DNA of 64,000 bases from Pycnopodia helianthoides (GCA_032158295.1 CM063246.1:7183589-7247588); one strand, 5' to 3'. Positions 43,854 to 56,434 are shown, counted from the first letter of the stretch. Program-made: numbers and translations. Notes: generated by a model not told the origin, from the sequence alone.

Positions 43854-44430
43854 TAAATATGAACTCAGACTTTTAGGAAGGACTTGTTGAGCAGGAAAAT
43901 ATTACCGCCCAAATTAACATGTTATATAACACCCAAGTAGCTCCTTGTCGTTTGATTGGTGGTGTCTTGGTCACACGGCATTTATTCAAACAATAGACCC
44001 TTACATTAACGCATGCGTACAGACATTTTGGTTGGCAAACGCCACAGAGTTGTGCACTAGGCAGACGCACAAACGTGTGTGCGTCACGCCACCATCAGTC
44101 CCATACATAAAGGCGCATGTTCACTCATTTTGCCAACCAGTAGGGAGTGTGCGCACGCGTGATGTTCAATTTGCATATTTCATGGGAAGGGTCTACTACA
44201 TGGCCTACGTCATTAAGGGTGGGTTTTGGTGCTATGCAGCATTCAATTTTTGTCCCAACCTTTTTAACTATTGCATGCTAGACCACACCGCGCGCGTGCA
44301 CGCGTTTTAGACTAAACGCCCTCGCAGTGGATGCCAGAACACAATCTTGTACATTTTGTTGATAGTATTTTTCTCCTTATGACAAAGATAACTTGGATGT
44401 TATATAAATTAATAAATGTTTGGCATTTTG
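43854..44430 (+). other. TRAF7 3' untranslated region, inferred
   Basis: The TRAF7 stop codon TGA is at 43851-43853. The first clear AATAAA downstream is at 44411-44416, inside TTAATAAATGTT. The frames in between (for example 43945-44310) have no recognisable domain. Around 44285-44310 the sequence is an alternating purine-pyrimidine run rich in CG. Confidence 0.45.
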
Positions 44431-47130
44431 TGCAACAAAGAGAGTATTTTCACTCGCTGAAAGATGGAACGTCCCATTCAACTCGGCCTCGCATCATAGA
44501 ATGGAACGAACCATCTTTCAACTATGGTGGCTTTAAACAAAAAAGTCAAATAGAAGCAAATGTTCTCCTTATTTGGTGTGCTTGATCCCCTTCCAATGAT
44601 TTCACAGCTAATTTTATAGCAGGCAATGGTTAGTTCTTGATGAACCAAAATGCTTGGGAAAAGCACAACCACACAAATAAGTCTTGTTTGTTTATAACTG
44701 TCCTATTTTATTTTACTATTAGTAATGTCCAAAATAGTTTGTGAATAGATTTTCAAGGACCAATGGCAATATGTTTTCTTAACTTCAAATATTTATTTTG
44801 AATAGTAATGTAATAATAGCATTGGGACGAAGAATGACATTTTGGTTGTACCTAGTCACCGATGTGTGATAAGTACAGGGGTACGTTTTCACTGTTTCGG
44901 TTGAATTGGCCATTGGTTAATCACTGGCAAGACTGAAACAGTGATTGGTTACAGCCCCGAAAACACATCCCTGTATACTCCTGACCCCACGCAGGTATTT
45001 GGTTGGGATTTGAACCCACATCCTCCACAATTTAGACCGATGTTAAGTTTATAACTTACATGGCAGTCTTCCAGTTCAGTCTGATTTTCATTTATTAATT
45101 TTTTCTCCCTGGGAAAAATCTGAAAAATTGTACTTAAATAACCTGAAAAGTCTATTAAAGCATACACCACATGTAGGTCAGCCCTTGTACAAATGTTCCT
45201 ACTTTTTTCCAAGGACCATCATGCATGTAATAAACAAAACTTTACTATTACTTAATTGCAAATCTCATACTTCTAAAGTCTACCACTCTCGCGATTGTTT
45301 GCTTTCAAGAATCTTGAAAATAATTCCCTTAATTAGGATAGACAGTAAAGCCAATCCTCGTACACGGGACCTCAGGGGCTTAATGTTGCTTCTGAAGGAC
45401 GGAGCAATTATGGAACACAGAATCTGGTCTGTGGGGAAAAGTATAATCATTCAGAGCATTGAGACTTCAAGAAATTACCTTGTAGAATTTTTTACTGCGA
45501 TTAGTACTCTTCTCAGGCATGCAACTTTTCCTCGGATCAGCTGATATCCTCTTTTTTTATTCTCAGTTTTACTATTCAAAATTGAAAAATACTGTACAAA
45601 GTCATTGAAATTTTGTAATTTCCTCTTTTTGGGTGAAGTTACAGTTGCATGCCAGTCTTCTAAAGTAAACAGCGTATAACCGTTTAACACAAACATAGTA
45701 CACTAATAAAGCACTATTGCACAGATCAAGGGGTGTAACAGTTTCACACCTATACAAAGTACTAAGCACTATTAATACACAGATCAAGGTGCAGATCAAG
45801 GCAAGTTTTGTAAGTTTTGTTTATACATGAACAATTGCCTGATATCTCTACCCATGCAAGGCATCTGGAGATTTCTGCTCAAAGCTGCTGCGATTTTGAA
45901 TGCTGTTTGAGCAGATTGTTAATGTGAGGATATGTTTTTTTATTAACGTATGCACAGAGCCCCTTTAACTCTTGTCGTCGGGCAGAACTTTGTCACTTAC
46001 CTGTCAGTATAAGTTCATTATGAAAATTAGAACCCCCATGACGTCATCATGGGCAAAATTGTAGTTCTATCTCTCTATGATGAGGATTGCAACCCTTAAA
46101 GGCCCTGTACATATCGGTAAGATCGAAAAAACACAAATGTTCACAGATTCACACATAACTTACATGATTTAAAGTAAGTAATGGTAGAAAGGGTCCCTTA
46201 AAATATTTCTGCCTAAAATGCTATCGTTTCTGAGAAATGAATAAAAAACAATAGTTTTTATCCGCGCGATAATAAACTCGATGTTTGAAAAACAGAAAAC
46301 ACATAAGGTCTCTTTTCACCATTTTCTCGTGACCCCAATTGAGCTCAAATTTTCACAGGTTTGTTATTTCATGTATACGGTTAATCACACAAAACATGAA
46401 CTTTGTTTGCGACTGTTTTGTCAGCTTTACCGACCCTTTTGGCAACAATTAGTTTTTTTGTGTAGACATTCATTGTTATATCAATAATCTGAGGTTGCCT
46501 TCGTTGGCAAACAAGCGCATAGATGCATTAGTTCGCTTTAGTGGTTTGGTTGAGCTGTTCCAGTTTCGCTGACAACGAAGGCAGGGCTTGAGTCGGGGGG
46601 TTTTGGTTTATTTCCATCACAACACTTAATTTTCAAATAAAGAAGACTGCGTTGAGCATTGAAAATGTACAACAGGGGTCCGTGTGTTGCTTCCTTTATA
46701 TCATTCAAGGGATTACTCCCTACAAGTTGAGAAGCTTAATAATCATCAATCAACCATCTCCACAACACTTGGATTTACTACTGCAATTGAACAATTGCTT
46801 ATTTTTTTTTACCCACATTAAAAGAAATTGAAGGACGTTTGAGGAGCTTTCAATTTTGAACGAATTGGAATAACGCGACGTTTAAATCGCTGCTCTTGCT
46901 TATTTGCCTGTTTGACTGGGCAAACCTATTGTTAAAACTTTGGATAATTAGCTATTGTTTTTGTAACAGTAGGCCTTCTCAAATCTATTTATAATCCTTA
47001 AGACAATCTATGCAATAATTGTAACTGAGTACGATTATGAAAGCCTCGGTCATTTTTCTATGGCGTTGTGTTATAACCTTCAACATTTTAGTGATTCAAT
47101 TTCACTATAGCCCTTTACGAAACCACTGTT
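44431..47130. other. Intergenic sequence with dispersed repeats, no gene seen
   Basis: 45060-45235 shares a repeat (AATTTTTTCTCCCTGGGAAA, AGGTCAGCCCTT, CCAAGGACCA) with 59330-59480. 46095-46450 is a MITE-like block similar to 56435-56790 (CACAAATGTTCACAGATTC, CTAAAATGCTATCGTTTCTG). Nothing else was recognised. Confidence 0.5.
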
Positions 47131-47139
47131 TGGACTTAA

Positions 47140-47395
47140 TAATGGTTATATCTCGTTAATGGATATATCTTAATAATTGCTGTATCTTAATAATGGTTAT
47201 TAAATACCGGTTATATCTAATAATGTTTATATCTAAACAATGGTTATATCCAATTAATGGTTATATCTAAACAATTGATATATCTAAATAATGGTTATAT
47301 CTAAACAATTGTTATATCTAAACACAGGTTATATCTTAATGATGGTTATAACTAAACAATGGTTTTATCTAAATAGTGGTTATATAAACAATGTT
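47140..47395 (+). repeat. AT-rich minisatellite, about 15-18 bp unit
   Basis: More than a dozen degenerate units of GGTTATATCTAAACAAT form the stretch, followed by a long poly-t run. Confidence 0.85.
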
Positions 47396-48097
47396 TTTTT
47401 TTTTTTTTTTTTTAAACTGACGTTGTTTATAGGCCTATAATGAGTTGTTATACACTGTTGTTTCATACTTTTTGAATGTTAAATTACATTTATATTTTGA
47501 TTATCTATTCAATATTGTCTTGTCAGTGTGTCTTCATTCATTAGGACTCCAAAGTCTGTTACTAATGATAAGTTTCCAGTTTTCTTGTTTTCATTACGAA
47601 CACTGCCATTAACCAGTTAATTAGGTGTGGTCATGATTTAGTTTAAAAAGGAGATCCCAAGAAAACAAAAACCAAACACAAACTCAAAACCATGTTTTAT
47701 GTTTTTTCAAGGGATATATGTACGCACGTTTATACTATCATTATTGACTTATTAAAAATCTATCTATTGCACTGATGAACATACGGTCAAAACAAACATC
47801 AATATTAAAATAAAAGCTGAAAGCTACTAAATTTTCCAAATAGATTTTGTAATGTAAAATGGTTCGGTTTGAGTTTCTGAGTGAATTTGTATTTGAACTG
47901 AATTAATACTTTGAAGAGCTTTTGAAATAAAAGTGTTTCACAAATGGCGACTACATTTTCCATTTTCCTTCACAAAACGGAAATGGGGTCCAATTCCCAC
48001 AACATGGCGAATAATTGCCCAAATGAGAGTGAAATTCATACCCCCTACGATTGTCTTAACTCTTAACCCAACAAATTGATACAATTTAGAGGTGATT

Positions 48098-48485
48098 TTA
48101 AAGGAACATTACATAATTGGTAAGAACAAAACTTGTAAAATATCCTTTTTGATCAAACTTACACGGTCTAATGATGATGATAGTAGAAAACATCCCTTGA
48201 AATATTTCTGTCTGAAATGCCATATTTGATGAGAAATGAATAAACTAATTTTCCAACTGGAGTTATCGCTCAGTGAGCGTTTTATTCATTTTGTTGAATC
48301 TATCATGCAAATGTGTAATCGGTTTTTCACTATTTTCTCGTGACCCAGATGGCCGATCGATCTCAAACTTCTACAGGTTTGTCAGTTTATGCTCCATGGT
48401 TTATCTATATGGTGGATTACATAAAGTGCTTACACTGCCAGCAACTGTTATGTTAGCAAAAACCAATTCTGTAACGTTCCTTTAA
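48098..48485 (+). repeat. TTAAAGGAAC-family MITE, copy 3
   Basis: Both TTAA edges and inverted ends are present, and the internal sequence closely matches 11001-11387. It lies between TRAF7 and the ABHD gene. Confidence 0.85.
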
Positions 48486-49479
48486 TAATACCACATTACG
48501 GTTTATAAGGGCAAGGTGCTGTGGTCAATCTGCAGCCAACCATGCCAGAAACACCTTCTATCAACGATAAGAAGAGCAAGCTGGGTTATAATGTAATTAT
48601 AATGTGTGTAACATCTGCATCATGTATAATTTACCATAACGTGCAATCAAGGGGGTAAGGCCAGCACATTTATCACCGGATGCATTGATTGAAGATCTGA
48701 CTTTTAATTTAAGGGAGAGTGGGAGATCCTCGTCTCTCTGAATATATGATGCTGAGTTTCCCAAATTTCATTCAAGTTGACAAGTTTATTCATCTTTCAC
48801 TCTGATTTTGTAAATGCCTGTGCAACGCACACAATTTAATGAACATCTATTAATGGATAGGCTATCCGTATAGGGTAGAAAACAGTGTTGTCCAGAAGCG
48901 CCGGCTGCCGGCGATTTCGCCGGCTACAAGGTCCTTTGCCGCTACCTTTTTTTGAACCCCTTTTTCCCCCAGCTGAAGTTTTGTAAAAAAGCACAAAAAA
49001 CAGACTTTTCTACTGCAATTCCTTTACGTTTAAACGAAGGAGACAGAGAAAAATTAAATCAGAATATCCTTTTCTTTATTTAATTATTAGCCTCAGATAC
49101 CCAGCCCTGTGAGAACGGTTGACCACACTGATATTGAGATCCAATTACCAACCTCTGCAGTTTGTTATACATTGTTGCAGTTTTTAATAATTTTTCGTCA
49201 CTCAAAAGACAAGCTGCCATGCGCTGGGTCTTCGGGTTTTGAAACCTGTTTTTTGTTACCTTTAATATGAGTGGGTATAGCGTTCGTTCTATTAATAAAC
49301 CTGTAAATTGTTGACATCTGCTGCTTAAACAATTTAACTTGTGAAAACTGGAAATCACAAGTTTCCTTTAACCGTTTTGGTTTTTAGATTTTTAATAAAG
49401 ACAAAAAGATTCTTTACTGATCGCATACTGCCCCTGCTGCAGTGGGTGGTGCTGGTAACCAGTCAGATCATTTCGGCAC

Positions 49480-49628
49480 CTAGCAAACTCGGCACCAGCT
49501 TACTCTTTATTTTGCCGAGTTTATGGTCCGTAGCCGAGTTCGCATAGTGCCGACTTTCTTGGTGCCGAGTGTACCGAGTTTGCCGGGTACCGAGTTCGCC
49601 AAGTGCCGAGTTTGCCAGGTGCCGAAGT
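49480..49628 (+). repeat. Imperfect short tandem repeat GTGCCGAGTTTGCC
   Basis: Around ten degenerate copies of a 12-14 bp motif (GTGCCGAG, GTACCGAGTTCGCC, GTGCCGAGTTTGCC) occur about 450 bp upstream of the ABHD start codon. The open frames across it are by-products of the repeat. Confidence 0.75.
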
Positions 49629-50058
49629 GTACGGTATGCGTGTTATGTGTACACAATGACATCGCTGTTTTGATGTTACATCACGGCCTAGCCTGCTGCA
49701 GCTGATGATGTGTCGACGGCGAGCGGTTTGTAAACAAAAACGCTGAATCATGGTGTGGGATGCCTCATCTACACACACCGCATTGCTCCAAGATCACACA
49801 CTGTCGTGTCCAGACCTAATCATGACATTCGACCTACAATAGTTCCTGCAGACAGGATCTGTTTGTTTTTCATGATGGGGAGGGATTTGGTTTAATATCT
49901 GCAAGAATCTGATTGCCGTTATCTTTATGTTTTATCACACTACATGCACTTCACCTCTAGTTCTGCTAGTGCTACACGGTTTCGCCAAAAAAACATATTG
50001 TGAGCTTCGCTGTTGTGTTTATAATTTCAAGAATTTTCGCTGTACCAGGACAATCACA

Positions 50059-53000
50059 ATGGCTACACCAATCGCTGAGGGAGAAGTGGACTCACAGATA
50101 GTGTCATCTGACCAAGACATTTCAAACAATAATGACACTGACAGGTTTGTTTTTATATTTAAATCATATGTACTTTTATTAATTTGCTTGTATTTTTTTA
50201 ACTGTGCATTCATAATTATTAATCATCAAACATTCATTCATTTATTTCTTCATCAAATATGTCATTTCATTTGTGAAGAAATTGATAAGTTACTATACTA
50301 ATATAATTTAAATATCATAGACAATCATAAAAGCATTTGTAAACAGATGATGGATGCAAAGCATACTACTTGGTGATTATTTGATTTTGATAAAATTACA
50401 AATTTTATTTGATTCTTCTGAAATGAGAAAATATGTTGTGGTGTTTAAACTAAAAGTGTGAAGATTGACAAGAGAATGGTTTGGCAAATTGGCTATGGGT
50501 GCAATAGCACTCCACACTATTGCTAAAAATAAAAGCTAAGTACAGGTACCCGGATCTGAGACAAACTTGTCAAATTTCACTAGCAATGCGCGAACGTACG
50601 TCAAAATTTTGTGTTTACTTGCGTGTATACTGACTAGTTTTAGTGCAGTTTGGGGCAATACATTCCACCCCTTATGATGATAAGTGGTAGAATGTTTATC
50701 TGACAGCTGGGTATTGTGAGCAAAAATTTTGTTATTAGTGGATGGAGTGCTATTGTTTACCGATAAAAGAACCCCTTCATTTTCATTTGCTTTAAACTTT
50801 GTTTTGTAGTGGATGGTTCAGCAACAGAACATGGGGGAGATGGCGTCCAACTTCTGAAAAGTTACTTCAGAAAGCAGAAGAAAGTATTTTATCATGTGAG
50901 CTTGTTTTTCTTCCTCTATTGAAAGTTTGCAGAAATAGAAGTTGATTATAACATGAAACTCTAGCCAGCCTCAATCACCCCCCCCCCGCCCCGCCGACTT
51001 ACTTCCAAGTCGGGGGATCATGATTTTTTGTCTGTCTGATAGCCATGAGGAACTGCCTGAAATAGTGCCCTCTTGTGGATTAACCCTTGACATGAACCTA
51101 TCAAAAATTAATGTGCTTATAGAGTTAATCAGTCCCCCCCCCCTCCTCCCTCCCCTTCCTGCATCTTGTTGTACACATGTCAAATACTTTATGATGTTCA
51201 AGTAGGCCTAACTATATTATTTTTTTTTCAGGTATCAAAACTAAATTGAGGGTAAATTTGTGCCTATAAACAGTGAGAATAAACTGTGGACCATCAAAAT
51301 GAATCCCAGTCAGGCCTCGGACAAAACACCTGTCGTCCTAGTCCATGGTTTTGGTAGCGGTGTTGGCTTGTGGTCCCTCAACCTTGATGCCTTGTCTGAA
51401 AAACGACCCCTCTATGCCTTTGACATGCTTGGATTCGGTCGCAGCTCCAGACCGAAGATGCCCACTGATTCTGAACTCGCTGAGAAAGAATTCATCGATG
51501 CAATGGAAATGTGGCGGAGCAAAGTTGGCATTGAGAAGATGGTGCTGGTTGGACACAGCCTCGGCGGGTACTTGACGTACTCCTATAGCATCCAGCATCC
51601 TGAGAGGGTCGAACATCTGGTGTTAGCCGACCCCTGGGGCTTTAGTGAAAAGCCCCCTGCAGAAGAGCTTCAGTTTCCACTGTGGATGAGGGCTATCGGG
51701 GCGGTGGTAACAGCATTCAATCCACTGTCGAGTATAAGAGCTGCTGGTCCTCTGGGTAAGCACATTTAAAAAAACTGTTGGCGAGCCCTCGGCCCAATTT
51801 CATTGCTGCTCACCATGGAATTTTGCATTTAAGGCACAAAGAATTTTGGCAGCTCTATGCAGGGCCCAATTTCATAGAGCTGCTTAATCACAAAAATTAG
51901 CTAGGTAAAAACTAATTGTGCTTACCAGAAATGGGTTACCAGCCTATGAATAAATGAATAAAACGCTCACTGAGCGATAAACTCCAATCGGAAAATTAGT
52001 TTATTCATTTCTCATCAAATATGGCATTTCAGACAGAAATATTTCAAGGGATGTTTTCTACTATCATCGTCATTAGACCGTGTAAGTTTTATGTAAATCT
52101 GTGATCAAAAGTATATTTTACAAGTTTTTTTCTTACATATTCTGTAATGTTCCTTTAAGCAGCTGTATGAAATTGGGCCCATGTTGATTGTCGAGATCTA
52201 TTAAGTTACAAGCCTTTTCCAAACATTTAGTCATAATGTAGCAGAGCTGGAATTTGGTGGGAAAATCCTCCTTCAGCGGGGCTTGCATATAAAAACTTTT
52301 CCTGGATCTGAATTCTTGTACAAGACCAGAAAGCAAATGAGAAAAAAAATTCCCACACAGTTTGATGTAAACTGTTTTTATTTGAAGAAGCACTAAGAGA
52401 AGAATTTAATCTCATTGTCTATTGGGCGAGTATACTTAGAAACACAACAGAATAACTTTAAAATAAAATGATTAAAAACAGCTTTTGATTCAGTTTGTTT
52501 ATTAAATCATTTTTAATTTTCGATGCAATTAAATTCTATTCACTTTATTTAAAAAACAAAATGGTGAACTTGTAAAAGTAGCCAAAAAAAGTCACAAAGC
52601 GGCAATGATGTGGAAGGGGTTAGCTAAAAGCAGTGCTTCAAGTTTTGCGTGATTGTAGCAAAATATGTAGTTTGATTTACCTGCCAACAGATTTGACAAT
52701 TTAATGTACACCAAAACTAATTGAAATGCTACCGTATGGTCGTGTCCAAATTTGTGGCTATGGCTGGATGTGAGTTTGTGAGCAAACGTCCTTGGCAACA
52801 CCGTTAGCAATAGCCGTAGCCATGTAGCCGCCAATTCGGATATGGCCTATGAAACAGATCTTTAAGGATATCAGGATATAATTTTATATTTCAATTTATT
52901 TTTATATTTCAATTTTTAGAGCTCAATTTATTTATTTCAATTTATTGTTGTGCTCTTTAGGACCAGCTGGAGAGGAGAGCCTCTAGACAGGAACTGTGTT

Positions 53001-55966
53001 TCTTTTAGGCAATCCTTCGGGCTCCAGCTGTTTCTTTTTCCTTCCTCTTTTTTTTAATTGCTCATTGCTGTATCTTTGTGTGTTTTTTACCTAACTAATG
53101 TGCGTTATTGTACTTTTTATCTACCCGAGAAATGAAATAAATATAAAAAAATAAATATAAAATATAAATAAGTTAAAACTGACTTTATTCTCCAGGTCCC
53201 CGTCTCCTCAAGCGAGCTCGTGGAGATCTGGGCAAAAAGTTCAACCAGCTTTTCGATGACGATCGCATCTGCACTTACATATACCACTGCAACGCACAAC
53301 AGCCAAGGTACATATCTGCCTATCCACTGGGCCCAATTTCATAGAGCTGCATAAGCAGACAATAATGCTTTAAAAAATTCTGCTTAGCGAAAATAAGCAC
53401 TGTACTAGTTTCAAATTGTACATAAAACATGTTACTTTGGTTGACAATTTTTGTTTTTAAATTTAAGCAGCTCTATGAAATTTAGCCCTGGTGGAGAATT
53501 AGAATTACATCCCTGATATAGGGCAGGTCATGGCAGAGTGGTCAAGCCCACTCTACTCGGGCTCTAGTATGTTAACCCTCTTGCTGTCTGACCATTCAAT
53601 ACCATTCACTGTGGTATTGAATGATAGATAAACTATGCCAGCCTGAAATATGATACCATGAGGGCATGTATACGTACACAGTACACAGTTAGTTCTGTGC
53701 ACGGTTGTGCCACCGTACACAACCTTGGCAGTCGAATGGGTTGCCAAGAGTCACTGTGAGAGTAGGAGGGTTAAAGAACCCAGCAAGCTCTTATCGTTGA
53801 TAGAAGGGGTTTGCCCTGGTATTTTCTGGCATGGTTGGCTTCAGATTGACCACAGCCCCTTGCCCTTATTAACCGTAACCTGGTATCATTTAATTAAAGA
53901 ATAGGTATTATAATTCAAACAGCTCTGCATACATGTGCCTTGTAGACAAAAATTAATGAGTGCTTCTAGATACCATCGGGTGTGATAAAGCACTGTATTT
54001 AGAAGTGCGCGTTATTATTGTTATTGGTCCCGTGTGTTGTATTGAAAACTATCAATGCACATAAAAGAACCTAGTACACTTATCATTGAGAGAATGGTGT
54101 CGTGGATGAGCAGATAAGAACACCAAACTCAAGCTCTGGTGTTTCTGATCAGCAGAGTGTGGGTTCGAGTCCCGGTCGTGACACTTGTGTCCCTGAGTAA
54201 GACACTTAGCTATGATTATTTCTCTCCACCCAGGGGTAAAAATGGGTACCTGTGAGGGCAGTGATGGTGCTTGTGATTGATTTAGCTTATAGTAGTGCAA
54301 ATACTTGTTGCACACAGGCTGTATACTCCCCAGGGAGCTGAGATGGTTTTAAGGAATGAAATAAATGGCCCAGTGACCAGGGGTAATAATGTTGGAAGCG
54401 CTTTGAGACGCCCTCGGGTGTGATAAAGCGCTATATGAAAACCAATTATTATTTTTATTATTATTATTAAGGTGTTTGCGCGGTGTTTCTGTCATCCGAT
54501 GCGTCTATAATGAGTTGAGTTTATGCCAGTTGTGGTTTCTGCATTGTAGCATTACAGGTATAGATGTGGGGTGTCGTGGCCGATCGGTCTAGGGCAGTGG
54601 ACTCAAGTTCTGTAATTTACAGAATGTGGGTTTGAATCCTGGCCTGGTCAGTCCCTTAGCAAGACACTTTATCATTATCGCTTCTCTCCTCCCAGGAGTA
54701 CAAATGGGTACCAGCGAGAGCTGGCATCCTGTTAGCCTTTTTTTCAAGGCCATCGTGGCTTGGACAGCTTTGTAAACAGTGGAGCGACTGGAACGAGAGA
54801 CCACGCGCGGGAGCCGAGGCCTTTTCCAGCTTGTTTGCGGTTTTTGTAATGAATTATTCATGAAGTATGAAACGCGCGTTATGCACTTCTGATTGGTTTG
54901 GACTTTTGCTACTGTTTCGGGTAGCAAAAGTCGAGATTATAAAGAAACACATAAGAAACCGCAAACAAGTTGGAAAAGGCCCCCGTGGCTTCGCCACTTG
55001 CGTGCGTGGTCTCCCATTTCAGTCGCTTTGGATCGCAGCTCCAAGACATGAAGGCCTTGAAAAAAGGCTAGCATCCTGTCCACGGGGAATAGAAATATTC
55101 GTTTTATAATGCCAATGAAACCGCACATAAATACCGGCCTGATGAGTCATTTTCGTCTTGGGACAGACTTCACTTTACTTTTGTGCTAATGGATACAGAT
55201 TAGGCAACTTTCTCGTCTTTATTTTGTTTAGTGGTGAAGAGGCCTTCAAGTCTATGTCGCAGATGTTGGGCTGGGCGGTTAACCCCATGCTAAGACGGGT
55301 AGAGCAACTATCCAAGAACGTCCCTGTCACAGCGATCTACGGTAAAGATTCGTGGATGAACGCGTCAGGAGAATCGTTGAAAGATAAAAGGACAAATGGA
55401 TACACCAAGGTCCACGTAAGTATCAGTACAATTCTCTGTTGACAATTGGCAACTTTAGTCAACCAAGATAACACACAAAAAAAGCTTTCAAGCCTGAGCA
55501 CAAAATCTGTGAAAAAATGTACAGAACATGAATTTTGACATGTCCCTCCCTTCGTGGAAGCAATGACGACGTATCCCAAATTTTTGCAGTCACGTGGGAG
55601 GCATAGGGTAAGACTGTCAGGCCTTGCAGCTCAAAATGTTTACCGCACCAGAATTTACTTTACAAGACCAGAATCTAAATGAAAAAAAGAACTTTCTACA
55701 AAGTTTAACATTGAACTGTTCTATTTGAACATGCACTAATAGAAGATCTAATTTTTCTAATGAGTAAGTACACTGTCATACTCGGATATTTATCAGACTA
55801 AAAATACGTGTAGATAAAACCTGTCATCTATTTCACATTAACCTGTCAATTTCTGTTTTTTTTTTTTATATTATAGATTCTTGAGAGAGCTGGCCATCAT
55901 GTTTACGCAGATAGAAGGACTACCTTCAATGGCATCATCAGGGATATCTGTGACGAAGTTGACTGA
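50059..55966 (+). CDS. ABHD4: ABHD4/5-type alpha/beta hydrolase (ABHD4-like)
   Basis: Six exons: 50059-50144, 50810-50895, 51232-51755, 53196-53307, 55232-55415 and 55877-55966. They sum to 1082 nt, one short of 361 codons. The frame breaks at the GGG run 51249-51251, near the start of exon 3; one extra G there would give 360 residues that align through both sides. Visible marks are WRPTSEKLL near the N-terminus, LVHGFGSGVG (oxyanion region), LGFGRSSRP, the nucleophile elbow GHSLGG (Ser about residue 167), DPWGF, and the histidine motif GHHVYAD (His about 338) with the H-x4-D acyltransferase-like signature. Serine at the elbow fits ABHD4, an N-acyl phospholipid lipase, rather than ABHD5, which has Asn. 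A single invertebrate gene could still be co-orthologous to both. An open frame extends upstream to 49927, but the chosen ATG fits the family start. Confidence 0.88.
51865..52182. repeat. GGGCCC-family MITE interrupted by a TTAAAGGAAC-family MITE
   Basis: The outer element opens GGGCCCAATTTCATAGAG and closes GCAGCTGTATGAAATTGGGCCC-like sequence at 52159-52182. Between them, about 51949-52158 is a truncated, reverse-oriented copy of the TTAAAGGAAC family. Its TTAA end coincides with the TTAA inside the outer element's own terminal repeat. Confidence 0.7.
53327..53490. repeat. MITE, GGGCCC/CATAGAGC family copy
   Basis: Opens GGGCCCAATTTCATAGAG and closes AGCAGCTCTATGAAATTTAG. It starts about 20 bases inside the intron after exon 4 of the ABHD gene. 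Confidence 0.75.
53575..53774 (+). repeat. piggyBac-type MITE, copy 3, inside a SINE-like fragment
   Basis: Has the same TTAACCCTC and GAGGGTTAA ends, with a deletion near the right end. Just upstream, 53524-53570 contains GGTCATGGCAGAGTGGTCAAG, a tRNA-like SINE head, so the MITE probably landed in an older SINE. Confidence 0.75.
54092..54470 (+). repeat. tRNA-derived SINE, near full length
   Basis: The A-box region is weak (GTCGTGGATGAGCAGATAAG). The B box GTGGGTTCGAGTCCCGG is clear near 54160. The body has CCTGAGTAAGACACTTAGC and CCCCAGGGAGCTGAG, and the tail is AAAGCGCTATATGAAA and (TTA)n. It belongs to the same family as 41388-41735. Confidence 0.8.
54568..54723 (+). repeat. SINE head, cut by a foldback element
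   Basis: GTGTCGTGGCCGATCGGTC and GTGGGTTTGAATCCTGG match the SINE head, and the copy stops where the element at 54733 begins. Confidence 0.75.
54733..55070. mobile_element. Foldback DNA transposon (non-autonomous) with 9-bp target duplication
   Basis: A 338-bp element has arms of about 120 bp that are imperfect inverted repeats, starting TAGCCTTTTTTTCAAGGCC at the left and ending GGCCTTGAAAAAAGGCTA at the right. It is flanked by the perfect 9-bp direct repeat GCATCCTGT (54724-54732 and 55071-55079). Long inverted ends with a 9-bp duplication are typical of Mutator-like elements, though other foldback groups are possible. No transposase is encoded. It sits in the ABHD intron before exon 5. 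Confidence 0.8.
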
Positions 55967-56189
55967 TCAACATTTAATTTGTTACTATAATCTATTCATT
56001 CAGGTGTAAACTCAGGTGAAACATTTGCCTTTTAATGCAAGTTAAAGGTAGGGTCATATTTTTGGTAAAGACCCCGAAATGAAACCGTGTATTTTTTATC
56101 CGAAAGCTTGTCATAAAGATGGTGATGGTAGTGAGCTTCCTGTGAAATTATTCGTCTTAAGTCAGTGCTCCTGTTGATTAGAAATTCAA

Positions 56190-56195
56190 AATAAA
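56190..56195 (+). terminator. Candidate polyadenylation signal of the ABHD gene
   Basis: AATAAA lies 224 bases after the stop codon, in AAATTCAAAATAAAAGTAC. It is the first canonical hexamer seen downstream. Confidence 0.45.
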
Positions 56196-56434
56196 AGTAC
56201 ATGTTTGTGGGTAAATGTGAAACTCCAAAGATTGCCTGCTAGAGATAATAATTGGTACCTGCTATCACCTCACTTGACGTACTTGATGAAAACACTGCAA
56301 CATTTATTTTTTTTTCAACAAGTAGACACTGTGTTCAACTGAAACTTTCACAGGTTTATATTTATTGTATCTGTCTTGATAATTTTGCCTATAAGTTATT
56401 ATTGCGCGGATAAAAATCCAAATGATAACACTAC

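Noticed and set aside
43945..44310. 121-codon frame after the TRAF7 stop
   Set aside because: Lies in the likely 3' untranslated region, with no domain or homologue recognised.
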